A DNA stretch of 64,000 nt from Inia geoffrensis (Eukaryota; Chordata; Mammalia; Artiodactyla; Iniidae). Below the pieces are notes generated by a model, which saw nothing but the letters and a program-made list of their open reading frames with translations, made no database searches and was not told the DNA's origin. Made by a program: the position numbers and the translations under genes. The stretch covers positions 46,657,090 to 46,721,089 of the forward strand of contig CM070908.1 of assembly GCA_036417435.1 (NCBI GenBank). Reading direction: 5' to 3'. Shown here piece after piece: positions 35,670 to 46,775 of this stretch. Position 1 is the first letter of the stretch; every line of letters starts with the position of its first letter.

Positions 35670-36068
35670 CACCACATTGTACTAAGTGAAGTAAGTCAGA
35701 AAGACAAATATTATATGATATCATTTATCTGTGGAATCTAAAAAATAATGCAAATGAACTTATGTACAAAACAGAAACAGACTCACAGACATAGAAAACA
35801 AACTTATGGTTACCAAAGGGGAAAGGGGGGGAGGGATAAATTAGGCATATGGGATTAACAGATGCACACAAATATATAAACAATAATGATTTAGTGTATA
35901 GCACTGGGAACTATATTCAATATTTTTAATAACCTATAAAGGAAAAGGAAAAGAATCTGAAAAAGAATATATATATATACCTGGATCACTTTTCTGTACA
36001 GCTGAAACTAACACAATATTATAAATCAACTATAGTTCAATTAAAAATTTTAAAAAAGCAAATGACTT
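35523..36068. mobile_element. 5'-inverted (twin-primed) L1 insertion
   Basis: Two abutting L1 3' pieces in opposite orientation. 35534 to about 35678 is minus strand (on that strand 'gccataaaaaagaataaa', then 'tctagagattatcatactaa'). 35679-36057 is plus strand and runs into the A-rich 3' end. The inner ends meet at adjacent L1 positions ('actaagtgaag' occurs at both). The whole is bounded by the duplication 'gcaaatgactt' (35523-35533 and 36058-36068). This is the signature of twin priming during one insertion event. Confidence 0.9.
35623..35669. repeat. (AC)n(AT)n microsatellite within L1
   Basis: About 15 AC units followed by 8 AT units, grown from the short 'tatatatac' stretch present in the L1 ORF2 end. 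Confidence 0.95.
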
Positions 36069-36429
36069 TAGATAACAGTTTATCTCGCTCTTACAGATTT
36101 CTCAGGGACGATTTTAAATGAAGTTCTGTCTACCCAGTTTATCTGTATCCTAGGAGTCCAAGACTTAGGGAAAGTTTGATAATTAGTACATGAAGTGATT
36201 TCCCTAAATTAGGCAACTTCAAAAGCACAACAGAATTAGGCATTTTTTTTTTGTCTGAGTAGATGGCAAGTCTTCATTTAACAGTAAAAGCTTCACATCT
36301 GTCTGCCCCACTGAGAGATATAACTATAGTTTACAGGGATTCTGAAATTATTTAGGAATTCTGTAACCTCAGAGTAGCTTGAAGATCTCTTCTGAGGTCA
36401 AAAATATCACAAGAAAAAATACATTATGC

Positions 36430-36655
36430 TGATCCCTACTACTGGCTAAGTACTTTTTATATATTTACACTGATCATTGCTATAATCCTAAAATGGTTAC
36501 CATTGTTGTTCCCATTTTACAGGCAAGAAAACTGGGGTTCAGTGAGGTCAAATAATTTGCTCAAGGTCAGCTACTTAGTGGTTGAGCTGAGATTTGAATC
36601 TAGGCATCCTGGTTTACAGAATACATACCTTTAATCCCTATGTTATATTGCCTCC
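36430..36655 (+). mobile_element. MIR (mammalian-wide SINE)
   Basis: Good MIR match: 'cccattttacaggcaagaaa', 'aataatttgctcaaggtcag', 'ggttgagctgagatttgaat', ending near 'atattgcct'. Ancient, non-functional. Confidence 0.88.
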
Positions 36656-37077
36656 CTATGAGAAAATTTTTCAAAAAAGAAAAAAAATTAAATATGCCTG
36701 ATGTGGATTCTTCAGGTAAGTGTCAAATTTTCTGTTTTATTCAAGCTCTTCATTTCTGCTTTTTATCCCCCTGGATGTTTTTGGGCATTTGATTTCCCAT
36801 CATCAGATTAGAAGAAGTAAAAGGAAACACAATTTACCCACACAGATTCTGTTTGCTTATGGTATTAATAAATGATCAAGGAAGGTGTCACGAGTGTGTA
36901 AAATAAATCTCAGGGAATTTCTAAATTCCTACTGTATGTCCTTCCAACTGTCACCACAGATAATCAAAATAAACTCTATTTTCATTTTAAATTGAAGATA
37001 ATCTTTTAATGATAGCTGTTGATCCAAACAATCTATTTCTTTGTGAAAGACAGATTTCCTGCGTTGAAGACCATTAC

Positions 37078-37186
37078 CTGTTGGGTTATTTGGGGATAGG
37101 CTGTTTCGACTTGATGAATGATGCAATAAATGGTAATCTGCTGTGAAAAAGTTGGGCTCAATTGGTTCTGGAGATCCCTGAGATAA
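37078..37186 (-). CDS. Host gene, internal coding exon (109 bases)
   Basis: Acceptor TTTTTCTGTTTCAG (excellent pyrimidine tract) and donor AACAG|GTAATG. Phase 0 in, phase 1 out, 36 full codons plus a G. Reads LSQGSPEPIEPNFF, then a His/Ser-rich part (YHLLHHSSSRNSLSPNNPT). This looks like a flexible, polar linker with Ser-Pro sites rather than a folded domain. No family recognised. Confidence 0.85.
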
Positions 37187-37598
37187 CTGAAACAGAAAAA
37201 GCAAAACTGCATCTTATTTTGCATTCAGAATTAAATGACATGAGACCTCTGTGTGCGTCTCTGCCCAGAAAAATTAGTGCTCTTCTGTTGTCAATCCCTT
37301 GTATACAGATAAAGACCAATCTTCTTCCTTTCAAAAAAAATGATAAATTAGATGCAGGCAAATTACAGTGAAAGCAAGTAGATAATTCCTGGTCACATGA
37401 AAATAAAAAAAAAATACTATATAGCTTTATGAGAACAAAATAAAACTGGGTAGAAAAATAATGGCATGGGCCTGAGATATTAAAATGTTATTTTTGTCAG
37501 GTGTAGGAGGAATGAACTCCAATCATTCAACAAAACATAATTTTTAGCCCAAATCATTCTTGTTTGACCAAGGCAAACACATTTCTTAATACATTTTT

Positions 37599-37823
37599 CT
37601 AAATTACTTTTTTTTTTTTTAGTGGTACGCGGGCCTCTCACTGTTGTGGCCTCTCCCATTGCAGAGCACAGGCTCCGGACGTGCAGGCTCAGCAGCCATG
37701 GCTCACGGGCCCAGCCGCTCTGCGGCATGTGGGATCTTCCCGGACCGGGGCACAAACCCGTGTCCCCTGCATCGGCAGGCGGACTCGCAACCACTGCGTC
37801 ACCAGGGAAGCCCCTAAATTACT
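37599..37823 (-). mobile_element. CHR-type SINE
   Basis: Element at about 37609-37813 in minus orientation with a 14-base T run. Perfect 10-base flanking duplication 'ctaaattact' (37599-37608 and 37814-37823). Complete head ending 'caccagggaagcccc'. Confidence 0.94.
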
Positions 37824-39330
37824 ATTAATTAATTTTAATCTCCAAACATTAATTCCCAACACTGTAAAGGAAAGAGTAATTCACTAAATGCCAGAACTTA
37901 TTAAAGTTCCAATTGTTTAATGCCGTTCTATAAGGATGAATTTTTTAAATGAAACTTTCAAAATCCTTTCACCTTTAATTCCAGCTAACACTTGAGCTGG
38001 CCAAGTTTTTGTGCCTGTGTAAAACAATATACTTTAAAAATGTCAATACATATTAATAAACCAGAAACAAAAGGAACAATTTAGACTATTCAACAGTAGT
38101 TACCTTGGATTCACAAACTCTATTCATGAATTAAAATATATCATGGTTCAATCATTTTAGCAAATTTGTTTGGCAGTTCACAAATATGCCCACCCTTTAA
38201 GCCAACAGTCCCACTCTTGGATATACAGACACAAGAGAAATGAGTACTTCTGTTCATCAAAAGACATGTATAAGAATGTTTGTAGCACATTTATTCATAA
38301 TAATCAAAAACTGGAAAACCCCCAAATGCCCACAGGATAGATAAATATATCGTGGTATGCTTATCCAATGGAATTTTGCCAAACATGAAAAAGAACACAC
38401 TATGGATATACACAGCAAGATGGATGAATGTTGAGCAAAAGAAGCCAGGCACAAAAGGATACACAATGTATAACTTCATTTACACATATTTTCACAACCA
38501 AGAAAAGCTAACCAATGGTGACAGAGATCAGGACAATGATTACATTGTAGCAGGTAGTAGAGTTTGACCAGGAAAAGGCAGGCAGGAGCCTTCGTCTGGG
38601 CTGGAAGTGTTCTATATATCAATGTGGGTGGTCACATGGGTGAATATATATGTAAAAGTTCATGGAGCTGTATATGTACTTCACTGTATACATTATGCAT
38701 TTTATACATTAATATAAACATTTTATATTAGCATTTGATAATTATTCCATAAATATGCTTTGGATACTATAAATAAAAATCATTTTTGAGTTTTCCAGTC
38801 TTCATATTGCCAATGAATGCTACACATTAGGAAAAAAGATATGAATCATCCTTTTATATTCTTGAAAATTTATTTTCCTTACTTTAGTGATAACTGATAA
38901 AATTAATAACCCATCTTTAAAATGACAAGATTGTAAGACTGTAATAGTGTAATGCAGGAAGATTTTATTCACTTAATAACTTTCTCATCAGTGCTATTAG
39001 GAGGCAATGCAGATAGCCTTAAGCATTCTGTAGTTCTAATACCTAAGTTAGTAGATTATTCTAACTGAACTTCTTAATATGTCTTGTAATGCTGAAAATG
39101 ATTTCCTGGTATTACCTTCCAAGTGACTTCAGATGGATTTTTTTTTCATATGGTTGAGCATAGGAGTCATTTGGCTGCCTGAAATGTTCATCCCAATTAT
39201 TTCTTAGAAAGCTTATTTAAGTCAACTTAATTATTAAGTGAACACCTTGGAATCCTAAAGATTTCACAGACAGGAAGATGCACAGTACCATATGTGAATT
39301 GTGACATGGAGAGGTCAAAAGAGTCATTTT
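37824..39330. other. Intronic sequence with an old L1 piece
   Basis: Mostly unassigned AT-rich DNA. The old L1 3' fragment at 38150-38720 is listed separately. Confidence 0.5.
38150..38720 (+). mobile_element. Ancient L1 (L1M-like) 3' end
   Basis: Degenerate match to the L1 ORF2 end and 3'UTR: 'caacagtcccactcttggat', 'aactggaaaacccccaaatg' and 'agatggatgaatgttgag', then an AT-rich trailer. Far more diverged than the other L1s here, suggesting an early mammalian subfamily. Confidence 0.75.
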
Positions 39331-39536
39331 AAGATGACAAGTTCTGGGAGAGAAGGAGGGAGGGAGACGCAAGAGGGTAGAGATATGTGAACGTCTGTAT
39401 ATATATAACTGATTCACTTTGTTATAAGGTAGAAACTGACACACCATTGTAGAGCAATTTTAACCCAATAAAGATGTTAAAAAAAATAAAAAAAATTAAA
39501 AAAAATTAAAAAAAAAAAAAAAAGATGACAAGTTCT
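39331..39536 (+). mobile_element. Young 5'-truncated L1 (176 bases)
   Basis: 39346-39521 is the last 176 bases of the same subfamily as copies A and B ('gtgaacgtctgtatatatat', 'aacccaataaagatgttaa') with a tail of A runs broken by T. Flanked by a perfect 15-base duplication 'aagatgacaagttct' (39331-39345 and 39522-39536), so it is recent. Confidence 0.96.
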
Positions 39537-39839
39537 TTTCATTGATTCAAACCTTGAAGAGAAGAGTGTTTGATGTTTCCAGAGCCTGTGTCACACTAGC
39601 AGTGTTCTAGCCTAAGAACTGCGAATTCTCAGAGGGATGGGACCATGGAAGAAGCCAAGGACTAAAATCTTTAGTCTTGTGTTTGAGACCCAGATACGTT
39701 TATTTTTATCCTAGGAAATTTCCAGAATTTCATTTTGCAGTTCAGTTTTTTGATGTATACTATATTCTTTCAGCAAATCTTTTTTGCCCCTTACTATGTG
39801 ACCTGAGCAGGTTTTGTAAATCAGAAATGTAAATCTTTC

Positions 39840-40281
39840 AATCCACATACACTGATGATCTGCCTAGCTTATTAGCACCATGCTGGGCACCATGGAGGAC
39901 ACAGAAATGATCTGGCCTCCATGAGACTTGCAAATTGACTGGAAAAATAGGCTAATGTATGTAAAACAAGAGGGCAGTGCATTAAATAATGAAGTGTGAA
40001 ATGAGGCGGTGAGATCTAAGCTTGCACAAACAAGGATGCTTCATGAAGACCAGCATGGTTTTCAGAAGCTCTGTAGAAGAAACACTAGAGCTGAAACTCA
40101 AAGGCTGGATTTGGGTGGGTTGCAAGGAAGTCAAGTGAACATTCCAGGTGAGAGGAACTTGAGGGCAAAGGCTGGGTATTGCATATTAATGGCAAAGTGA
40201 TAAAGGGCTATGACATTAGTCCATGTTATAGAGGCTTGGGGATTTAGGTTGAAGAGAGGATCACAGTGTTATTCATTAATT
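39840..40281 (+). mobile_element. L2 (LINE-2) remnant, left part
   Basis: Degenerate L2 3' region with the wording 'tgctgggcaccatggaggac', 'aggatgcttcatgaagacca', 'gctgaaactcaaaggctgga' and 'aacattccaggtgagaggaa'. A related L2 stretch begins after the L1 insertion at 46776. Whether the two halves are one or two L2 copies is not settled. Confidence 0.6.
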
Positions 40282-40466
40282 CAGGGAGTATTTTTTATTC
40301 AAAAACATTTTTTAACTTAAAATTTTAAAAAATTTAAATATTTTTTAGCCACACTACACGGCATGTGGGATCTTAGCTCCCTGACCAGGGATCAAACCCA
40401 TGGCCCCTGAATTGGAAGCACAGAGTCTTAACCACTGGACCGCCAGGGAAGTTCCCAGGGAGTATT
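40282..40466 (-). mobile_element. Short tRNA-derived SINE inserted at the L1 target site
   Basis: Minus-orientation SINE: A/T-rich tail at 40297-40346, body from 'agccacactacacggcatgt' to 'ggaccgccagggaagttcc' (40455). Flanked by 'cagggagtatt' at 40282-40292 and 40456-40466. The same motif recurs at the far side of the adjacent L1 (46765-46773), so the SINE used the duplicated L1 target. Confidence 0.85.
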
Positions 40467-40639
40467 CTTTTTTAAAAAACAGAAGGTTCTTATTAGTCAT
40501 CCATTTTATACATATTAGTGTATATATGTCAATCCCAATGTCCCAATTCATCACAAAAACACCCCCTCATCACGTTCCCTCCTTGGTGTCCATACTTTTC
40601 TTCTTTACATCTATGTCTCAATTTCTGCCCTGTAAACCA

Positions 40640-43600
40640 GTTCATCTGTACCATTTTTCTAGGTTCCACATATATGCATTAACATACAATATTTGTTTTT
40701 CTCTTTCTGACTTACTTCACTCTGTATGACAGTCTCTAGATCCATCCACGTCTCTACAAATGACTCAGTTTCGTTCCTTTTTATGGCTGAGGAATATTCC
40801 ATTGTATATATGTACCACATCTTCTTTATCCATTCGTCTGCTGATGGGAATTTAGGTTGCTTCCATGTCCTGGCTATTGTAAATAGTGCTGCAATGAACA
40901 TTGGGGTGCATGTTATCTTTTTGAATTATAGTTTTCTCTGAGCATATGCCCAGTAGTGGGATTGCTGTGTCATATGGTAGTTCTATTTTTAGTTTCTTAA
41001 GGAACTTCCATACTGTTCTCCATACTGGCTGTATCAATTTACATTCCCACCAACAGTGAAAGAGGGTCCTTTCTCTCCACACCTTCTCCAGCATTTGTTG
41101 TTTGTAGATTTTCTGATGATGCCCATTCTAACTGGTGTGAGGTGATACCTCATTGTAGTTTTGATTTGCATTTCTCTAATAATTAGTGATGTTGAGCAGC
41201 TTTTTATGTGCCTTTTGGCACCTGTATGTCTTCTTTGGAGAAATGTCTCTTTAGGTCTTCTGTGCATTTTTGGATTGGGTTGTCTGTTTCTTTAATAACG
41301 AGCTGCATGAGCTGTTTATAGATTTTGGATATTAATCCTTTGTCCATTGATTCATTTGCAAATATTTTCTACCATTCTGAGGGTTGTCTTTTCACCTTGT
41401 TTGTAGTTTCCTTTGCTTTGCAAAAGCTTTGAAGTTTCATTAGGTCCCATCTGTTTATTTTTGTTTTTATTTCCATTACTCTACAAGGTGGATCAAAAAA
41501 GATCTTGCTCTGATTTATGTCAAAGCATGTTCTTCCTATGTTTTGCTCTAAGAGTTTTATAGTGTCCGGTCTTAAATTTAGGTCTTTAATCCATTTTGAG
41601 TTTATTTTTGTGTATGGTGTTAGGGAGTGTTTTAATTTCATTCTTTTACATGTAGCTGTCCAGTTTTCCCAGCACCACTTATTGAAGAGGCTGTCTTTTC
41701 TCCATTGTATATTCTTGCCTCCTTTAACAAAGATAAGGTGACCATAGGTGTGAGGGTTTATCTTTGGGCTGTCTATCCTGTTCCATTGATCTATATTTCT
41801 GTTTTTGTGCCAATACCATACTGTCTTGTTTACTGTAGCTTTGTAGTATACTCTGAAGTCAGGGAGCCTGATTCTTCCAGCTCCATTTTTCTTTCTGAAA
41901 ATTGTTTTGGTTATTCAGGGTGTTTGGTGATTCCACACAAATTGTGAAATTTTTTGTTCTAGTTTTGTGATAAAGGCCATTGGTATTTTGACAGGGATTG
42001 CATTGAATCTGTAATATGCTTTGTGTGGTAGAGTCATTTTCGCAATGTTGATTCTTCCAATCCAAGAACATGGTATATCTCTCCCTCTGTTGGTATTATC
42101 TTTAATTTCTTTCAGCAGTGTCTTATAGTTTTCTGCATACAGGTCTTTTGTCTCCCTAGGTAGGTTTATTCCTAGGTACTTTATTCTTTTTGTTGCAACG
42201 GTAAATGGGAATGTTTCCTTAATTTCTCTTTCAGATTTCTCATCATTAGTGTGTAGGAATGCAAGAGATTTCTGTACATTAATTTTGTACCCTGCAACTT
42301 TACCAAATTCATTGATTAGCTCTAGTAGTTTTCTGGTGGCATCTTTAGGATTCTCTATGTAGAGTATCATGTCATTTGCAAACAGTGACAGGTTTACTTC
42401 TTTTCCAATTTGGATTCCTTTTATTTCTTTTTCTTCTCTGATTGTCATGGCTAGGACTTCCAAACCTATGCTGAATAATAGTGGTGAGAGTGGACATCCT
42501 TGTCTTGTTCCTGCTCTTAGAGGAAATGCTTTCAGTTTTTCACCATTGAGAATGATGTTTGCTGTGGGTTTGTCGTATATGGACTTTATTATGTTGAGGT
42601 AGGTTCCCTCTATGCCCACTTTCCAAGAGTTTTTATCATAAATGGGTGCTGAATTTTTTCAAAGGCTTTTTCTGCATGTATTGAGATGATCATATCGTTT
42701 TTCTTCTTCAATTTTTTTAATATGGTGTATCACATTGGTTTATTGAAGAATTGGTTCACATTGGTTTATTGAAGAATCCTTGCATCCCTGGGATAAATCC
42801 CACTTGATCAAGGTGTATGATCCTTTTAATGTGTTGTTGGATTCTGTTTGCTAGTATATTGTTGAGGATTTTTGCATCTATATTCATTAGTGATATTGGC
42901 TGTAATTTTCTTTTTTTGTAGTATCTTTGTCTGGTTGTGGTTATCAGGGTGATGGTGGCCTCATAGAATGAGTTTGGGAGTGTTCCTTCGTCTTCAATTT
43001 TTTGGAAGAATTTGAGAAGGATGGGTGTTAGTTCTTCTCTAAATGCTTGATAGAATTCACCTGTGAAGTCTGGCCCTGGACTTTTGTTTGTTGGAAGATT
43101 TTTAATCACAGTTTCAATTTCATTACTTGTGATTGGTCTGTTCATATTTTCTGTTTCTTCCTGGCTCAGTCTTGGAAGGTTATACCTCCCTAAGAATTTG
43201 TCCATTTCTTCCAGGTTGTCCATTTTATTGGCATAGAATTGCTTGTAGTCGTCTCTTAGGATGCTTTGTATTTCTGCAGTGTCTGGTGTAACTTCTCCTT
43301 TTTCATTTCTAATTTTATTGATTTGAGGCCTCTCCCTCTTTTTCTTGATGAGTCTGGCTAATGGTTTATCAATTTTGTTTATCTTCTCAAAGAACCAGCT
43401 ATTAGTTTTATTGATTTCTATTTCATTTATTTCTGCTCTGTTCTCTATGATCTCTTTCCTTCTACTAAGTTTGGGTTTTGTTTGTTCTTTCTCTAGTTCC
43501 TTTAGGTGTAAATTTAGGTTGTTTATATGAGATATTTGTTGTTTTTTGAGGTAGGCTTGTATTGCTATAAACTTCCCTCTTAGAATTGCTTTTGCTGCAT

Positions 43601-44670
43601 CCCATTGGTTTTGGATCATCGTGTTTTCATTGCCATTTTTCTCTAGGTATGTTTTGACTTCCTCTTTGATATCTTCAGTGATCTCTTGGTTATTTAGTAA
43701 TGTATTGTTTAGCCTCCATGTGTTTGTATTTCTTTACGTTTTTTTCCCTGTAGTTGATTTCTAATCTCATAGTATTGTCATCAGAAAAGATGCTTGACAT
43801 GATTTCAATTTTCTTAAATTTACTGAGGCTTGATTTGTGACCCAAGGTGTGATCTATCCTGGAGAATGTTCCATGTGCACTTGAGAGAAAAGTGTAATCT
43901 GTTTCTTAATGGAATGTCCTATAAATATCAATTAAATCTATCTGGTCTATTGTGTAATTTAAAGCTTGTGTTTCCTTATTTTTTATTTTTTAATTTTTTT
44001 TGCAGTACACAGGCCTCTCACCGTTGTGGCCTCTCCCATTGTGGAGCACAGGGTCTGGATGCACAGGCTCAGCAGCCACGGCTCACAGGCCCAGCCGCTC
44101 CGTGGCATGTGGGATCTTCCCGGACCGGGGCATGAACCTGCATCCCCTGCATCGGCAGGTGGTCTCTCAACCACTGCAAGCTTGTGTTTCCTTATTAATT
44201 TTCTGTTTGGATGATCTGTCCATTGGTGTGAGTGAGGTTTTAAAGTCCACCGCTATTATTGTGTTACTATCGATTTCCTCTTTTATAGCTGTTAGCAGTT
44301 GCCTTATGTATTGAGGTGCTCCACTGTTGGGTGCATATATAATTGTTATATCTTCTTGGAGTGATCCCTTGATCATTATGTAGTGTCCTTCCTTGTCTCT
44401 TGTAAAATTCATTATTCTAAAGTCTATTTTATCTGATATGAGTATTGCTACTCCAGCTTTTTTTTGATTTCCATTTGCATGAAATATCTTTTTCCACCCC
44501 CTCACTTTCAGTCTGTATGTATCTCTATGTCTGAAGTGGGTCTCCTGTAGACAGCATATGTATGGGTCTTGTTTTTGTACCCATTCAGCGAGCCTGTGTC
44601 TTTTAGTTGGAGCCTGTAATCTGTTCACATTTAAGGTAATTATCTATATGTATGTTCCTATTACCATTTT
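40640..44670 (-). pseudogene. L1 ORF2 remnant (minus strand)
   Basis: Readable pieces: endonuclease (44628-44167, with [11 protein letters not shown] and QETHF), RT palm (43619-42756, NKSPGPDF; 42619-41915, SGTRQ-like [11 protein letters not shown] and [10 protein letters not shown], i.e. FADD decayed to FAND), thumb and C-terminus (41641-40659). Split by the SINE at 43981-44177 and several indels. A second SINE (44671-44873) sits at the start codon. Non-functional. Confidence 0.9.
43962..44196 (-). mobile_element. CHR-type SINE inside L1 ORF2, head truncated
   Basis: Element at 43981-44177. Perfect 19-base duplication 'aagcttgtgtttccttatt' (43962-43980 and 44178-44196). The SINE stops at 'caaccactgc' and lacks the usual 'ccagggaagccc' head, so it is 5' truncated by about 15-20 bases, removing the start of the A-box region. 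Confidence 0.93.
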
Positions 44671-44887
44671 TTTTTTTGTGTGTGGTATGCAGGCCTCTCA
44701 CTGTTGTGGCCTCTTCCATTGCAGAGCACAGGCTCTGGACACGCAGGTTCAGTGGCCATGGCTCACGGGCCCAGCCACTCCACAGCATGTGGAATCTTCC
44801 TGGACTGGGGCACGAACCCATGTCCCCCGCATTGGCAGGCGGACTCTCAACCACTGCACCAGCAGGGAAGCCCCCTATTACCATTTT
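44657..44887 (-). mobile_element. CHR-type SINE at the ORF2 start codon of the L1
   Basis: Element at about 44671-44873 with a T run and full head ('agcagggaagccc'). Flanking duplication 'cctattaccatttt' (44657-44670 and 44874-44887). On the minus strand this duplication is 'aaaatggtaatagg', which contains the ATG of ORF2, so the insertion duplicated the L1 start codon. Confidence 0.92.
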
Positions 44888-44944
44888 GTTCATTGGTTTG
44901 GGTTTGTTTTTGTAGGTCCTTTTCTTCTCTGTGTTTCCCACTTA

Positions 44945-45847
44945 GAGAATTTCGTTTCGCATTTGTTGTAGAGCTGGTTTGGTGGTGCTGAATTCTCTTA
45001 GCTTTTGCTTGTCTGTAAAGCTTTTGTTTTCTCCATTGAATCTGAATGAGATCCTTGCCAGGTAGAGTAATCTTAGTTGTAGGTTCTTTCTTTTCATCAC
45101 TTTAAAATGTCATGCCACTCCCTTCTGTCTTGTAGAGCTCCTGCTGAGAAATCAGCTGTTAACCTTATGAGAGTTCCCTTTTATGTTATTTGTCATTTTT
45201 CCCTTGCTGCTTTCAATAATTTTTCCGTGTCTTTATTTTTTTCCTATTTGATTACTATGTGTCTCAGTATGTTTCTCCCTTGGTTTATCCTGTATGGGAC
45301 TCTTCTCACTCCCTGGACTTGGGTGTCTATTTCTTTACCCATGTTAGGGAAGTTTTTGACTATAATCTCTTCAAAGATTTCCTCAGGTCCTTTCTCTCTC
45401 TCTTCTCCTTCTGGAACCCGTATCATGCAAATGTTGTTGCATTTAATGTTGTCCCAGAGGTCTCTTAGGCTGTCTTCATTTCTTTTCATTCTTTTTTTGT
45501 TTATTCTGTTCTGCAGCAGTGAATTCCACCATTCTGTCTTCCAGGTCATTTATCCATTCTTCTGCCTCAGTTATTCTGCTATTGATTCCTTCTAGTGTAG
45601 TTTTCATTTCAGTTATTGTATTGTTCATCTCTGTTTGTTTCTTCTTTAATTCTTCCCAGTCATTGTCAAACATTTCTTGCATCTTCTCGATCTTTGCCTC
45701 CATTCTTTTTCCGAGGTCCTGGATCATCTTCACTATCATTATTCTGAAATCTTTTTCTGGAAGTTTGCCTATCTCCACTTCATTTAGTTGCTTTTCTGGG
45801 GTTTTATCTTGTTCCTGCATCTGGTACATAGCCTTCTGCCTTTTCAT
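44945..45847 (-). pseudogene. L1 ORF1 remnant (minus strand)
   Basis: Coiled-coil part (45847-45476, MKRQKAMYQMQEQDK) and RRM/C-terminal part (45549-45244, IRVPEGEE, RVPYRINQGRN) in different frames. An A-run indel near 45480-45500 separates them. Decayed, non-functional. Confidence 0.88.
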
Positions 45848-46764
45848 CTTGTCTCTCTCTCTGCGAATGTGGTTTTTGTTCTACAGGCTGCAGGATTGTA
45901 GTTCTTCTTGTTTCTGCTCTCTGCCTCTGGTGGATGAGGCTATCTTAGAGGCTTCAGCAAGTTTCCTGAGGGAGGGACTGGTTGTGGGTAGAGCTGGCTG
46001 TTGCTCTGGTGGGCAGAGCTCAGTAAAACTTTACTGAGAAGTGGATGCTTCTCTGCTGATGGGTGGGGATGGGTTCCCTCCCTGTTAGTTGTTTGGCCTG
46101 AGGCGACCCAACATTGGAGCCTACCCGGGCTCTTTGGTGGGGATAATGGCAGACTCTGGGAGGGTTCATGCTAAGGAGTACTACCCAGAACTTCTGCCAC
46201 CATTGTTGTTGTCTTCACAGTGAGACACAGCCACCTCCCACCTCTGCAGGAGACCCTCCAACACTAGCAGGTAGGTCTGTTCAGTCTCCTATGGGGTCAC
46301 TGCTCCTTCCCCTGGGTCTCAGTGTGCACACTACTTTGTTTGTGCCCTCCAAGAGTGGAGTCTCTGTTTCCCCCTCTCCTGTTGAAGTCCTGCAATCAAA
46401 TCCCACTAGGCTTCAAATTCTGATTCTCTAGGAATTCCTCCTCCCATTGCAGAGCTCCCAGGTTGGGAAGCCTGATGTGGGCCTCAGAACCTTCACTCCA
46501 GTGGGTGGATTTCTGTGGTATAAGTGTTCTCCAGTTTGTGAGTCACCCACCCAGCAGTTGTGGGATTTGATTTTATTATGATTGTGCCCCTCGTACCATC
46601 TCACTGTGGCTTCTCCTTTGTCTTTGGATGAGGCATATCTTTTTTGGTGAGTTCCAGTGTCTTCCTGTCGATGACTGTTCAGTAGTTAGTTGTGATTTCA
46701 GTGCTCTCTCAAGAGGGAGTGAGAGCACATCCTTCTACTCCACCATCTTGAACCACAGCTCCCT
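45848..46764 (-). promoter_or_regulatory. Decayed 5'UTR of the minus-strand L1
   Basis: About 0.9 kb between the ORF1 start and the L1 5' end, with a degenerate YY1-type motif near 46741-46750. Much shorter than the 2.1 kb 5'UTR of copy B, so the promoter architecture differs between L1 generations. Activity is unlikely given the age. Confidence 0.6.
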
Positions 46765-46775
46765 GGGAGTATTTT

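Larger units (their letters stand above)
34590..37077 (-). other. Intron of the host gene
   Basis: Contains a GT microsatellite (34814-34851), a twin-primed L1 (35534-36057) and a MIR (36430-36655). The remainder is unassigned. Frames near 34907-35499 have no splice support. Confidence 0.75.
40467..46764 (-). mobile_element. Full-length older L1, minus strand
   Basis: 3' end at about 40467 (T run), 5' end at about 46764, where the minus strand reads 'tgtggttcaagatggtggag', the YY1-bearing start of full-length L1s. Inside are ORF2 and ORF1 remnants and two CHR SINEs. Target duplication 'gggagtatt' at 40458-40466 and 46765-46773; on the right it runs into TTTTTTAAA, the canonical endonuclease site for this orientation. 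Many frameshifts and stops place it well before copies A and B. It has the same orientation as the host gene in whose intron it lies. Confidence 0.93.

Noticed and set aside
25500..44887. Regularly recurring 200-base repeats resembling an array
   Set aside because: They are dispersed CHR SINEs with different target duplications and spacing, not an array.
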